From Micromonospora sp. AMSO31t (lineage in GTDB: Bacteria > Actinomycetota > Actinomycetes > Mycobacteriales > Micromonosporaceae): 64,000 nucleotides of DNA. This document shows, in pieces, positions 27,354 through 37,077 of the stretch. The stretch's first letter is position 1; each line of letters opens with the position of its first letter. The position numbers were made by a program, and so were the translations under genes. The stretch lies in NCBI RefSeq assembly GCF_008868175.1, contig NZ_WBKT01000006.1:1-64000 (forward strand), in the 5' to 3' direction. A model generated the notes under the pieces. The model was not told the origin of the DNA, searched no databases, and worked only from the letters and a program-made list of their open reading frames with translations.

Positions 27354-27412
27354 CAGGCCGAGGCGGCGGCGTATCCGTTCGAGCACGGCGCGGGCGTGAC
27401 GTTCGTTGTAGA

Positions 27413-27583
27413 TCAGGGGTCCTTGGGTGCACCTGTGCCCGGACGCGCCGACCGGGCGCGGGGCTGGCCCCCGCACCAGTCGGCGAACCAGACGGCCGAC
27501 GCGGCCACGGGCAAACGGCCGTCCGACCGCGACCAGACCGTAGTGGGCGTGGTCAGGCCGTTGATGAAATCGCCATTCGACAT
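27413..27583 (-). CDS. Small protein of the divergent cassette, copy B
   Basis: A 56-residue ORF from ATG 27583 behind a strong GAGGAGG ribosome site. It reads MSNGDFINGLTTPTTVWSRS, DGRLPVAASAVWFADWCGG and a basic tail. It is transcribed away from the four-cysteine gene at 27702, with the 27609-27623 palindrome between them. Conservation with the broken copy at 26175-26332, including its ribosome site, supports it as a real gene. Function unknown. Confidence 0.55.
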   Translation of the reverse strand: MSNGDFINGLTTPTTVWSRSDGRLPVAASAVWFADWCGGQPRARSARPGTGAPKDP

Positions 27584-27890
27584 GATCGCCTCCTCATCGC
27601 CAGTCGTCCATACGATATGTATGCTTGCTAATCGAGACCTGCCCCTCCAACTCATGCCATCCCACCCATTCGCCGGGTGATGCTGGCCAGATCGGAGTGA
27701 CATGGGCTGCTCACACGCTCAGGCCTGCCCCCTCTTCCCCCTGCTCAACGCAAGCTTGAGCGCCTGGCGCAACCACTACTGCGACAGTGCGCAGGGCTGG
27801 CGGACGTGCGCTCGGTACGAGCTGTCCCGGACGGGCCGGCCCGTACCCATCACGCTCCTGCCGAATGGAGCCGACGCGATATATCTGGGG
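27425..27890. repeat. Duplicated divergent cassette, copy B
   Basis: Direct-repeat partner of 26180-26650, about 1.25 kb downstream in the same orientation. The plus-strand N-domains are identical at about 50 of 60 residues. Confidence 0.75.
27609..27623. promoter_or_regulatory. Palindrome in divergent intergenic region, copy B
   Basis: CATACGATATGTATG, the second copy of the palindrome at 26358-26372, again 26 bases from the small minus-strand gene start and about 80 bases before the four-cysteine gene. Confidence 0.55.
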
Positions 27891-28136
27891 CGCGTACCCG
27901 CCGGTGTGGGGTCGGACACGGCGCGCCAGACACCCCCGTCGCGGCTCGATCCGGGGTCCTCGCAGCGGTTCGAGCCCGTGCCGGCCGGGGAGCTCAATCC
28001 GATACCGGCACCCGCTCAAGGGGTCAACCCCGGCTCGTCCGCAGCGGGTCCGTACAGAACCCCATCCGCTCGACCGGCGCCTCGGCGGGTCCCGTGGTGG
28101 ACCCGACTCGTAGATTGGATTGCAGGTCCCGCATGA
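27702..28136 (+). CDS. Four-cysteine N-domain protein B, coupled to YeeE transporter
   Basis: A 144-residue protein from ATG 27702, behind GGAGTGAC. Residues 1-60 repeat the Cys3/Cys9/Cys27/Cys36 domain and VPITLLPNG end of protein A. A Pro/Ser/Gly-rich linker (about 65-125) follows, then a tryptophan-rich hydrophobic tail (VPWWTRLVDWIAGPA) that could sit at the membrane. Its stop overlaps the start of the YeeE-type gene (ATGA, 28133-28136), so the two are translationally coupled. This links the domain to the sulfur transporter; a sulfur-relay or redox role is inference. Confidence 0.72.
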   Translation: MGCSHAQACPLFPLLNASLSAWRNHYCDSAQGWRTCARYELSRTGRPVPITLLPNGADAIYLGRVPAGVGSDTARQTPPSRLDPGSSQRFEPVPAGELNPIPAPAQGVNPGSSAAGPYRTPSARPAPRRVPWWTRLVDWIAGPA

Positions 28137-28789
28137 CTGAATACTGGCCCTGGTGGGCGGGGGCTGCCGGGCTCGCTCTCATCACCATCAACTACGCCGT
28201 CACGACCGATCGATCCTTCGGAGTGTCCGGTGCGTGGGACCGCGTGCTGCACTGGCGCGCCGAACGCCGGGTCGAACGGGTGAACGAGCAGTTCGCTGAC
28301 GAACGTGTCCTCGTCGAGGCTCTCGCCGCGGCGGCCGCCGACCAGTTCGGAGCCGGTTCGGCGGCACCTGCTGCACATCCCGCCTCGCACGGCGACGCGC
28401 GGGCACCGCGACAGGACGGACGACCACCTGCCTCGCCGAGCTCCTCACTGGCGAGCCGGCTCCCGGCACCCTTGGTCAGCCAGGTCGCCCTGCTCCTGTC
28501 AATCTTCGTCGGCGGGTGGATAGCGGCGGTTACCGCCGGCCGGTTCCGGCTCCGCCTCGACATGGGCGACGCCTTCGGCCAGATCGTGACCGATAAACCG
28601 ATCGCAATGATTGGCGCGCTGTTCGTCGGCGGGGTGCTCGTCGGCTTCGGTACCCGTCTCGCCGGAGGGTGCAGCAGCGGTCACGGGCTCAATGGCTGCG
28701 GCCGGCTACAGCCGGTCAGCATCGTCGCGACCGCCGTCTTCTTCGGCACCGGCGTCCTCGTGTCGTTCCTGCTGTGGAAGGTGATCTGA
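28133..28789 (+). CDS. YeeE/YedE-family sulfur (thiosulfate) transporter, first half
   Basis: A 218-residue membrane protein. A first helix (about 7-24) and a charged cytoplasmic stretch of about 80 residues precede the family core (about 112-218). The core signature is GTRLAGGCSSGHGLNGCGRL. Cysteines in this signature form the sulfur-relay path in the thiosulfate importer TsuA/YeeE. The gene overlaps its neighbours on both sides (ATGA before, TGATG after). The N-terminal extension is longer than in usual half-size YeeE proteins. Confidence 0.85.
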   Translation: MTEYWPWWAGAAGLALITINYAVTTDRSFGVSGAWDRVLHWRAERRVERVNEQFADERVLVEALAAAAADQFGAGSAAPAAHPASHGDARAPRQDGRPPASPSSSLASRLPAPLVSQVALLLSIFVGGWIAAVTAGRFRLRLDMGDAFGQIVTDKPIAMIGALFVGGVLVGFGTRLAGGCSSGHGLNGCGRLQPVSIVATAVFFGTGVLVSFLLWKVI

Positions 28790-29205
28790 TGCGTACCCGG
28801 GGCGGGATAGTCCTCGCTAACATCATCGCTGGGCTGGCGCTCGGCTTTACCGTCGCGAACATCGGGTTCGGTGACTACGCCGAACTGAACCGTATGTTCA
28901 CCTTCCAGGATCTGCGCATGTTCCTGGCCTTCGCCGGCGGCGTAGCGATCATCGTCGTGGTATTCGCCGTATTGCGCGTCCGCCGCACCCCAGGTCGAAT
29001 CCACGCCGGCGTAATCCCCGGCGCAATCTTGTTCGGCGCGGGCTGGGCGATCTCGGGTGGCTGCCCGGCGATCCCCATCGTCCAAGTCGCCAGCGGGTAC
29101 CTCCCCGCCTTGGTCACGATCGCCGGCATAGTCGTCGGCATCCGGCTCTGCCGCTGGGCCAACACGAGGTACTTCCACCTCGACAGCGGATCCTGCGAGC
29201 GGTAG
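28789..29205 (+). CDS. YeeE/YedE-family transporter, second half (DUF6691-like)
   Basis: A 138-residue membrane protein with four hydrophobic segments. The second family signature, ISGGCPAIPIVQVASG, contains the conserved cysteine. It is normally found in the second half of full-length YeeE proteins, or in the DUF6691 partner of split systems. It starts inside the stop of the preceding gene (TGATG), so the two halves are made together and probably form one channel. Confidence 0.83.
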   Translation: MRTRGGIVLANIIAGLALGFTVANIGFGDYAELNRMFTFQDLRMFLAFAGGVAIIVVVFAVLRVRRTPGRIHAGVIPGAILFGAGWAISGGCPAIPIVQVASGYLPALVTIAGIVVGIRLCRWANTRYFHLDSGSCER

Positions 29206-29425
29206 CCGAACCGAGCGACTCGGACGGCACGTCTCCGCAATGGTGACTTCCGATTTACCCGACTTCGCCCACGGTCTGCTGATTTGGGGGTCTGCGAATG
29301 CCCGGGTGGTTCGGGCGTCCACTTACCGGCCGTGAGGTCCCGATCCACCAGCAGCTGCACCCGTCGGAAACGATCCGCTCGTGGCGCAGCCTGATCCGGC
29401 CCGGCGAGACCTGTGGGGTCACCCG

Positions 29426-30223
29426 TTAGCCTCGGCCGCGGATCATCGACATCAGCAGCCCGTGGGTCTCGGCGTCGCCGGCCGCCACAAGCCCGCGACC
29501 TGCCGGCCCGATCGGGGCGCCGTCGATCCCGGTGACCACGCAGCCGGCGGCCCGGCACACAGCGATGCCGGCGGCGAAGTGCACACTCCCGGACAGGTCA
29601 CCGCCGTCGGTGACGTACGCGGCGCGCTTGCCGGCCGCGACCCAGGCCAACGCCAGCGTCGTGGACACGACCCGCGGCCGGAACCACTCGACGAACCCGG
29701 GGTGCGCCAGCAGGTCGACGGCCCGGAATCCGGGCGCGCTCGGAAACGGCGGGTCCAGGTTGACGTCCACCAGATGGTTGGCGGAAGTGGGCGTCAACCG
29801 CGCGTCGGCACCGTCGTGCCGCACCCACGCGGTCTCACCGTCGGTGAAGTAGACCTCGCCGCTGAACGGGTCGGCCACCGCCGCTGCCCCGTTGCGCAGC
29901 GCCACGTTGACGGCCACCAGCATGTTGCCGACGGCGTAGTTCAGCGTGCCGCACAGGGGATCCACCAACCACTGGCGCGCAGCGTCGGGCGCGCCCCGCT
30001 GCCCGCCTTCCTCGCCGAGCACCGCATCATCGGGCCGAGCGGCACGGATGACGCCGAGGATCGTCTGCTCGGCCTCCACATCGGCGGTGGTGGCGAAGTC
30101 CCCGGCGCCCTTGTCGATGCGGCCGAGCCGTTGGCCGTACATGTCGCGTACCACGTCAGCGCCGGCACGGGCCGCGGCCATCGCGACCCCGGCATCGTCA
30201 AGGCCCGCATACGAGCTGATCAT
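29426..30223 (-). CDS. Inositol monophosphatase-family protein with altered metal ligands
   Basis: A 265-residue protein with the IMPase fold order: the Glu pair GEEGG (~70), the WLVDPLCGTLNY motif (~85-96) and a C-terminal GSVHFAAGIAV segment (~215). In canonical enzymes the second motif is DPxDGT and the third contains WD. Here a Cys (residue 90) replaces the second Asp, and no WD is present. Metal binding, and perhaps activity, should therefore differ. ATG 30223 is preferred to the GTG three codons earlier. It lies 90 bases downstream of the pyrimidine cluster's last gene, on the same strand. Confidence 0.78.
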   Translation of the reverse strand: MISSYAGLDDAGVAMAAARAGADVVRDMYGQRLGRIDKGAGDFATTADVEAEQTILGVIRAARPDDAVLGEEGGQRGAPDAARQWLVDPLCGTLNYAVGNMLVAVNVALRNGAAAVADPFSGEVYFTDGETAWVRHDGADARLTPTSANHLVDVNLDPPFPSAPGFRAVDLLAHPGFVEWFRPRVVSTTLALAWVAAGKRAAYVTDGGDLSGSVHFAAGIAVCRAAGCVVTGIDGAPIGPAGRGLVAAGDAETHGLLMSMIRGRG

Positions 30224-30313
30224 GGCAGGCACAGTATCGGGGCGAAGCTGACTCCCGTCGGTCAGGGCCGCGCCGCTCCCGCCGCCGCAGGGCTCATGGC
30301 CGTGCGCGACGCA

Positions 30314-31312
30314 CTAGACGTGCGTGATCACGTTCTTGCCGTACGCGGTGAGGGTCTTCTCCTTGTCGTCATGCATGAGGTAGAGAGCGAAGTTGTGGAC
30401 CCCGATCTCCCTGAGCTCCTGTAGCCGGTCGACATGGGCCGACTCGGGGCCGAGCAGGCAGAATCGGTCGACGATGGCGTCGGGGACGAAGTCGGTGGAC
30501 GGATTGTCGGCGCGGCCGTGGTGTGCGTAGTCGTAGCCCTCGCGGCCGATGATGTAGTCGGTCAGCGCCTTCGGCACCACGCCGGAGTCGCCGTAGCGGG
30601 CGACCAGGTCGGCCACGTGGTTGCCGACCATGCCGCCGAACCAGCGCAGCTGATCCCTCTGGTGTACGAGGTTCGTACCCACGTAGGCGGGGGCGGCCAC
30701 GCACATCGTGATCGCGTCCGGATCCCGGCCGGCGGCGCTGGCCGCGTCCCGTACCGCGCCGATCGTCCAACGGGCGATGTCCGGGTCGGCGGTCTGCAGG
30801 ATGAAGCCGTCGGCCTGCTCGCCGACCAGCCGCAGCGCCTTCGGGCCGTAGGCGGCCATCCAGATCTCCAGCTTGCCGTCCCGCACCCACGGGATGCGCA
30901 CCGGCGTGCCGTGGTGTTCGACGTCGCGTCCCTCGGCCAGTTCCTTGATCACGCGCATGGCGCTTCTGAGGGTGGCCAGGCTCGCCGGCGGTTGGCCGAT
31001 GACTCGGCGGGCCGAGTCGCCGCGGCCGATCCCGCAGACGGTTCGGTTGCCGAACATGTCATTGAGGGTGGCGAAGAGGGATGCGGTGACCGACCAGTCG
31101 CGGGTGCTCGGGTTGGTCACCATCGGTCCGACGATCAGGTGCTTGGTCGCGGCGAGGACCTGCGAGTAGATGACGAACGGCTCCTGCCACAGCACGCAGG
31201 AGTCGAACGTCCACCCGTAGCGGAATCCGTTGTCCTCGGCGGCGGCGAGGCCCGCCACGACGTCGCGGGCGGGCGGGTCGGTCTGCAGTACGACACCGAA
31301 GTCCACGGTCAA
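30314..31312 (-). CDS. LLM-class F420-dependent oxidoreductase (TIGR03842-like)
   Basis: A 332-residue luciferase-like TIM-barrel protein with the expected GPMVTNPSTRDWSVTASLF, FGNRTVCGIGRGDSARRVIG and ADGFILQTADPD segments. It resembles the F420-type subfamily that I recall beside hydantoinase genes. It starts seven bases after the stop of the dihydropyrimidinase gene, so it belongs to the same operon. Its substrate is unknown. No dihydropyrimidine dehydrogenase gene is in the window, so a redox step on a pyrimidine or dihydropyrimidine is a reasonable but unproven guess. Confidence 0.82.
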   Translation of the reverse strand: MTVDFGVVLQTDPPARDVVAGLAAAEDNGFRYGWTFDSCVLWQEPFVIYSQVLAATKHLIVGPMVTNPSTRDWSVTASLFATLNDMFGNRTVCGIGRGDSARRVIGQPPASLATLRSAMRVIKELAEGRDVEHHGTPVRIPWVRDGKLEIWMAAYGPKALRLVGEQADGFILQTADPDIARWTIGAVRDAASAAGRDPDAITMCVAAPAYVGTNLVHQRDQLRWFGGMVGNHVADLVARYGDSGVVPKALTDYIIGREGYDYAHHGRADNPSTDFVPDAIVDRFCLLGPESAHVDRLQELREIGVHNFALYLMHDDKEKTLTAYGKNVITHV

Positions 31313-31319
31313 CTCCTCG

Positions 31320-32723
31320 TCACACCAGGTACTGGCTGAGGTCGCGCTTCAGGAACGTGCCGTGCCCGGCGGCGCCGTGGAAGGCGTTGGCGTCGACGAC
31401 GATCCGGCCGCGGGACAACACGGTGGAGACCTTGCCGGTCAGCCGCATGCCCTCGTACGCGGAATAGTCCACGTTCATGTGGTGGCTGCCGGCGGAGATG
31501 GTCTGCTCGGCCGTCGGGTCGTACACCGTGATGTCCGCGTCCGCGCCCGGGGCGATGACGCCCTTGCGGGGGTAGAGGCCGAACATCCGGGCGGGCGTGG
31601 TCGAGCTGATCTCGACCCAGCGCGGCAGGGTGATCTCGCCCTTCACGACGCCCTGGTAGAGCAGGTCCATCCGGTGCTCGACGCCCGGCATCCCGTTGGG
31701 GATCTTCGAGAAGTCTCCCCGGCCCAGCTCCTTCTGGTCCTTGAAGCAGAAGGGGCAGTGGTCGGTGGACACCAGCGACAGGTCGTTGGTGCGCAGGCCC
31801 CGCCACAGTTCCGCCTGGTGCTCCTTGGGCCGCAGCGGGGGAGAGGCGACGTACTTCGCGCCCTCGAAGTCAGGCCTGGCCAGGTCGTCCAGCGACAGGA
31901 ACAGGTATTGCGGGCAGGTCTCGGCGAACACGTTCTGCCCGGTGTCGCGGGCCTGGGTGACCGCGTCGAGGGCGTGCGCGGCGGACAGGTGCACGATGTA
32001 CAGCGGTGCGCCGGTGACCTTCGCCAGGGTGATCGCCCGGGAGGTTGCCTCGCCTTCCAGCTCGGGCGGCCGGGTCAGTCCGTGCTGTACCGGGTCGGTC
32101 CGCCCACTCGCCAGTGCCTGCGCGACGAGCTGGTCGATGGCGATGCCGTTCTCCGCATGCATCATGATCATCGATCCGGTGTCCCGGGCCTTCTGCATCG
32201 CCCGCAGGATGTCCCCGTCGGTGGCGTAGAAGACACCCGGGTAGGCCATGAACATCTTGAAGGTGTTCACGCCCGCGTCGATGCAGGCCTCCATCTCTTT
32301 GAGCGACGTGTCGTTGACGTCCGAGACGATCATGTGGAACCCGTAGTCGATCGCGCAGTTGCCGTCGGCCTTGCTGTGCCACTTGTCCAGCGCGGACAGC
32401 AGCGACGTTCCCTTGCCCTGCACGGCGAAGTCGATGATCGTGGTCGTGCCGCCCCAGGCCGCGGCGGTCGTCCCGCTTTCGAAGGTGTCGGCCGAGAAGG
32501 TGCCCCCGAACGGCATCTCCATGTGGGTGTGGCCGTCGATGCCGCCGGGCACCACGTACTTCCCGGCGGCGTCGATCACTCGTTCGGCGCCGGACGCCCA
32601 CTGCTGGGCCAGACCCGAGTCCGGCGCGGCGAGCGCGGCGATCCGCTCGCCCTCCACCAGCACGTCCGCCGGGTACTCCCCGGTGGCGTTGACGACTGTT
32701 CCGTTGCGGATGACGATGCTCAC
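31320..32723 (-). CDS. hydA: Dihydropyrimidinase / D-hydantoinase
   Basis: A 467-residue cyclic amidohydrolase that opens the dihydrouracil/hydantoin ring. The metal motif GGIDGHTHMEMPFGG, the carboxylated lysine region NTFKMFMAYPG, HAENG, YIVHLSAAHAL and the Asp of STDHCPFC are all present. The GTG start at 32723 overlaps the stop of the upstream amidohydrolase gene (GTGA). The longer frame to 32777 lies inside that neighbour and was rejected. Operon order: transporter, carbamoyl hydrolase, this gene, F420 oxidoreductase. Confidence 0.92.
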   Translation of the reverse strand: MSIVIRNGTVVNATGEYPADVLVEGERIAALAAPDSGLAQQWASGAERVIDAAGKYVVPGGIDGHTHMEMPFGGTFSADTFESGTTAAAWGGTTTIIDFAVQGKGTSLLSALDKWHSKADGNCAIDYGFHMIVSDVNDTSLKEMEACIDAGVNTFKMFMAYPGVFYATDGDILRAMQKARDTGSMIMMHAENGIAIDQLVAQALASGRTDPVQHGLTRPPELEGEATSRAITLAKVTGAPLYIVHLSAAHALDAVTQARDTGQNVFAETCPQYLFLSLDDLARPDFEGAKYVASPPLRPKEHQAELWRGLRTNDLSLVSTDHCPFCFKDQKELGRGDFSKIPNGMPGVEHRMDLLYQGVVKGEITLPRWVEISSTTPARMFGLYPRKGVIAPGADADITVYDPTAEQTISAGSHHMNVDYSAYEGMRLTGKVSTVLSRGRIVVDANAFHGAAGHGTFLKRDLSQYLV

Positions 32724-33558
32724 GGCGTCACCAGCGATTCGTAGGTCTCCGGCCGGCGGTCGCGGTAGAACGCCCACAGGTCGCGCACCTCGGCCAGCCG
32801 GTCCATGTCGAGATCGCGGATGACGACCTCTTCTTCGGTGTCCGACGCGGCGTCGCCGACCAGTTGCCCCCGCGGGTCCACGAAGTAGGACTGGCCGTAG
32901 AAGTCATTGTCGCCCAACGGTTCCACGCCGACGCGGTTGATCGTGCCGACGTAGTACTCGTTGGCGACCGCGGCGGCCGGCTGCTCGAGGCGCCAGAGGT
33001 ACTCGGACAGGCCGCGGCTCGTGGCGGAGGGGTTGAAGACGATCTTCGCGCCGGCCAGCCCCAGCGCCCGCCAGCCTTCGGGGAAGTGCCGTTCGTAGCA
33101 GATGTAGACGCCGATGCGGCCCACCGCGGTGTCGAACACAGGATAGCCGAGGTTTCCCGGCCGGAAGTAGAACTTCTCCCAGAACCCCTTCACCTGCGGG
33201 ATGTGGTTCTTGCGGTGCTTGCCGAGATAGGTGCCGTCGGCGTCGATCACCGCCGCCGTGTTGTAGTAGACGCCTGGTTGTTCCTGCTCGTACATCGGCA
33301 CGATCAGCACCACGCCGTGCTGCTCGGCCAGCTCACGCATGAGCGCGGTCGTCGGCCCGTCGGGGATCGCCTCGGTGTACGAGTAGTAGTCGGCGTCCTG
33401 CACCTGGCAGAAGTACGGGCCATAGAACAACTCCTGCAGGCAGACGACCTGTGCGCCCTGCGACGCGGCGCTGCGGATCGCCTCCACCGCGTTCGCGATC
33501 ATCGACTCCTTGTCGCCGGTCCACTTCTGCTGCACCAGCCCGGCTCGGATGATGGTGC

Positions 33559-33562
<4 letters not shown>
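32720..33562 (-). CDS. Beta-ureidopropionase-like nitrilase (N-carbamoyl-beta-alanine amidohydrolase)
   Basis: A 280-residue carbon-nitrogen hydrolase. The catalytic triad is visible: Glu in VVCLQELFYGPYF (~44), Lys in GKHRKNHIPQ (~115) and Cys in GVYICYERHFPEG (~155). The protein is most like the beta-ureidopropionase/N-carbamoyl amidase branch, which releases beta-alanine, CO2 and ammonia. ATG 33562 has a strong site (AAGGAGGAGAACCG) and overlaps the transporter stop (ATGA). A much longer open frame upstream is only the shadow of the transporter gene. Confidence 0.9.
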
Positions 33563-35118
<1,556 letters not shown>

Positions 35119-35345
35119 CGGTCACCTCCTGTTACGGTGCCGCAACACTGGCCGACCAACCCGGCTCACGCGCTCCTGGTGGGCGGTTCAGCGCGATCTT
35201 TATGGGGGAATGGTGGGTGTCGCGAGCCCGCCCCGGGCAGCGGCAAAGTGTCCACGCTTGCCTTGATCGGGGCACACTCTGTCCACGGCATGCCCGCACC
35301 CACCTGTCAATCAGTACGGTGGGTGGATTAGCGCTGCGAGGGCTC

Positions 35346-36947
35346 CTACGCGTCGAGCTCGTGCACCAGGAGCGCGACGTACAGCGACAGCACCGACTCC
35401 GGGTCCTCCAGCGACACCCCGAGCACCTGCGCGATCCGCGACAGCTGCTGGTAGTAGGCCGTACGCGACAGGTGCGCCGCAGCGGCCGCCGCCGACTTGT
35501 TCCCGCCCTGCTCGCAGTAACAGCGCAGCAGCTCCACCAGCCTGCTGCGCTGGTGGGCGTCCCGCGCCAGCAGCGGGCCCAACTCCCGGTCTGCGAACGC
35601 CTGGACCCGCTCGTCCTCCCGCAACAGGTGCAACAGGCCGCGCAGGCGCACGTTGTCCAGCTTGTGGTAGAGCTGGGCACCGGGGGTGCGGAGGGCCGCC
35701 CCCGCGACGTGGGCGGCCTCGCCGAGGCTGCGGCGCACCTCGGCGGCGTGTGACACGGTGGTGCCGACCGCCACCAGCACCGGGCCGGCTGTCGAGCGGT
35801 GTACCTCCTCGGCCAGTCGACGGAGGACCGCGTCGACCCTGGCGTGGGCGGGCAGCGACAACAGCGCCCGTACGCTCGTGTCGTCCACGACGCCCACCAG
35901 GGCGGGCACCGACACCCGCCGTGCGGCCGACGCGGTCACCTCGGCGAGGTCGCGCAGCACCTCCTGAGTGGCCAGCGCCGGCGCGCGTGGTGTCATGTGC
36001 CCGGGTCGGATCGCCACCCCGACGAGCTGCCGCCGTTCGAGGGTGACCCCCAGCGCGGCCGCCCGGGCGGCCAGATCCGGCGGCGGTACCGCCTGGCCGA
36101 GCAGTTGCGCGAGCAACATCCGATGCGTCTGCCGTTCCAGGCTCTCCCGATCACGTGCCACGAGCCGATGCACCGCCAGCGCCGACGCGGCCCGCTCCGC
36201 GACCACCATGTGCCGGTGCGGCGGAGGGTCCGGCGAGAGCAACACGAGGCGTCCCCAGTCGGCGCCCTGCGCGCCGACCACCGTGACCAACCAGCCGGCC
36301 TCCTCGTCGTAGGCCGTTCGCTCGGGCACGGCCACGGACCGGGACCGCTGACTCCAGTCCGCGAGCAGCTCGGTGGGATCCTGCCCGGCCGCGTCGTACG
36401 CGAGCACCTCGTGCCCCAGCGTCTCCAGCACGACGGGCAGCCCGGAGATCCGGGCCACCTCGCGCAGCACCTCGGCCGGCTCGGCCCCGGCCACCGTGAG
36501 CGAGGTGAACGTCTCGTGCACCTGCTCGGCGGCCCGCAGCTCGGCGAGCTGGGCGTCGACGATCAGCGCCACCACCGCCTCGGTGACGGACACGAACCGC
36601 GTCTCTTCCGCGAGCGTGATCAGGGGAAGTCGGTGCCGGTCGGCTGCAGTCACGAGCGCCTCGGGTACGTGATCGTTCCACCGGCGGACCAACTCGATGA
36701 CCAGTCCGGCCGCGTGGACCGCGGCCAGGTCGTCCACGTAGCCCGTGAGCGCCGCCGGCTCCTCGGGCAGCGCGATGCCGGTGGTCAGTACCAGTTCCCC
36801 ACCGCGGAGCAGGTGGGCGATGTCGGCGACCTCCGCCACGTGGACCCAGCGGACCCGGCCCTGCATCCCGGCCGACCCGGCCACCACCTGTGGCCTCGCG
36901 CGTCGGATCACCGGCAGCGCGACGGCTTCTGCGACGGACGGATACAT
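35346..36947 (-). CDS. PucR-family transcriptional regulator
   Basis: A 533-residue regulator from ATG 36947, behind TAGGGAGGTCGCG. The N-terminal PucR purine-catabolism sensor domain (SVAEAVALPVIRRARPQVVAG) covers about 1-125. A central GGDEF-like/CdaR region follows, and the C-terminal PucR helix-turn-helix (GGNKSAAAAAAHLSRTAYYQ) is near residue 480-500. It is divergent from the aminotransferase gene and upstream of the transporter operon, so it is the likely regulator of the pyrimidine cluster. Confidence 0.9.
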   Translation of the reverse strand: MYPSVAEAVALPVIRRARPQVVAGSAGMQGRVRWVHVAEVADIAHLLRGGELVLTTGIALPEEPAALTGYVDDLAAVHAAGLVIELVRRWNDHVPEALVTAADRHRLPLITLAEETRFVSVTEAVVALIVDAQLAELRAAEQVHETFTSLTVAGAEPAEVLREVARISGLPVVLETLGHEVLAYDAAGQDPTELLADWSQRSRSVAVPERTAYDEEAGWLVTVVGAQGADWGRLVLLSPDPPPHRHMVVAERAASALAVHRLVARDRESLERQTHRMLLAQLLGQAVPPPDLAARAAALGVTLERRQLVGVAIRPGHMTPRAPALATQEVLRDLAEVTASAARRVSVPALVGVVDDTSVRALLSLPAHARVDAVLRRLAEEVHRSTAGPVLVAVGTTVSHAAEVRRSLGEAAHVAGAALRTPGAQLYHKLDNVRLRGLLHLLREDERVQAFADRELGPLLARDAHQRSRLVELLRCYCEQGGNKSAAAAAAHLSRTAYYQQLSRIAQVLGVSLEDPESVLSLYVALLVHELDA

Positions 36948-37077
36948 CGCGACCTCCCTACTACCGGGATTGCACACAACGTAATGGCAGCGGCCGCAGA
37001 GCGGTACAGGTTGCACATAGCGGTTGGACAACGAATGCCGCCACACTCGGCCTACCGGCGGAGATACGGAGGACGCG
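36948..37077. promoter_or_regulatory. Divergent control region of pucR-type regulator and aminotransferase
   Basis: A 130-base region holding two direct TTGCACA copies (36970-36976 and 37011-37017), 41 bases apart or about four helical turns. They could be -35-like elements or regulator sites. Strong ribosome sites flank it on both sides (GGGAGG and CGGAGG). Confidence 0.45.

Noticed and set aside
27354-27440. Minus-strand frame PLIYNERHARAVLERIRRRLG as a transposase or integrase end
   Set aside because: Too short and without a recognised catalytic motif; left unassigned.
29298-29429. 43-codon plus-strand ORF (MPGWFGRPLTGREVPIHQQL...)
   Set aside because: It has no ribosome site or known family and overlaps the end of the inositol-phosphatase-like gene; not enough support.
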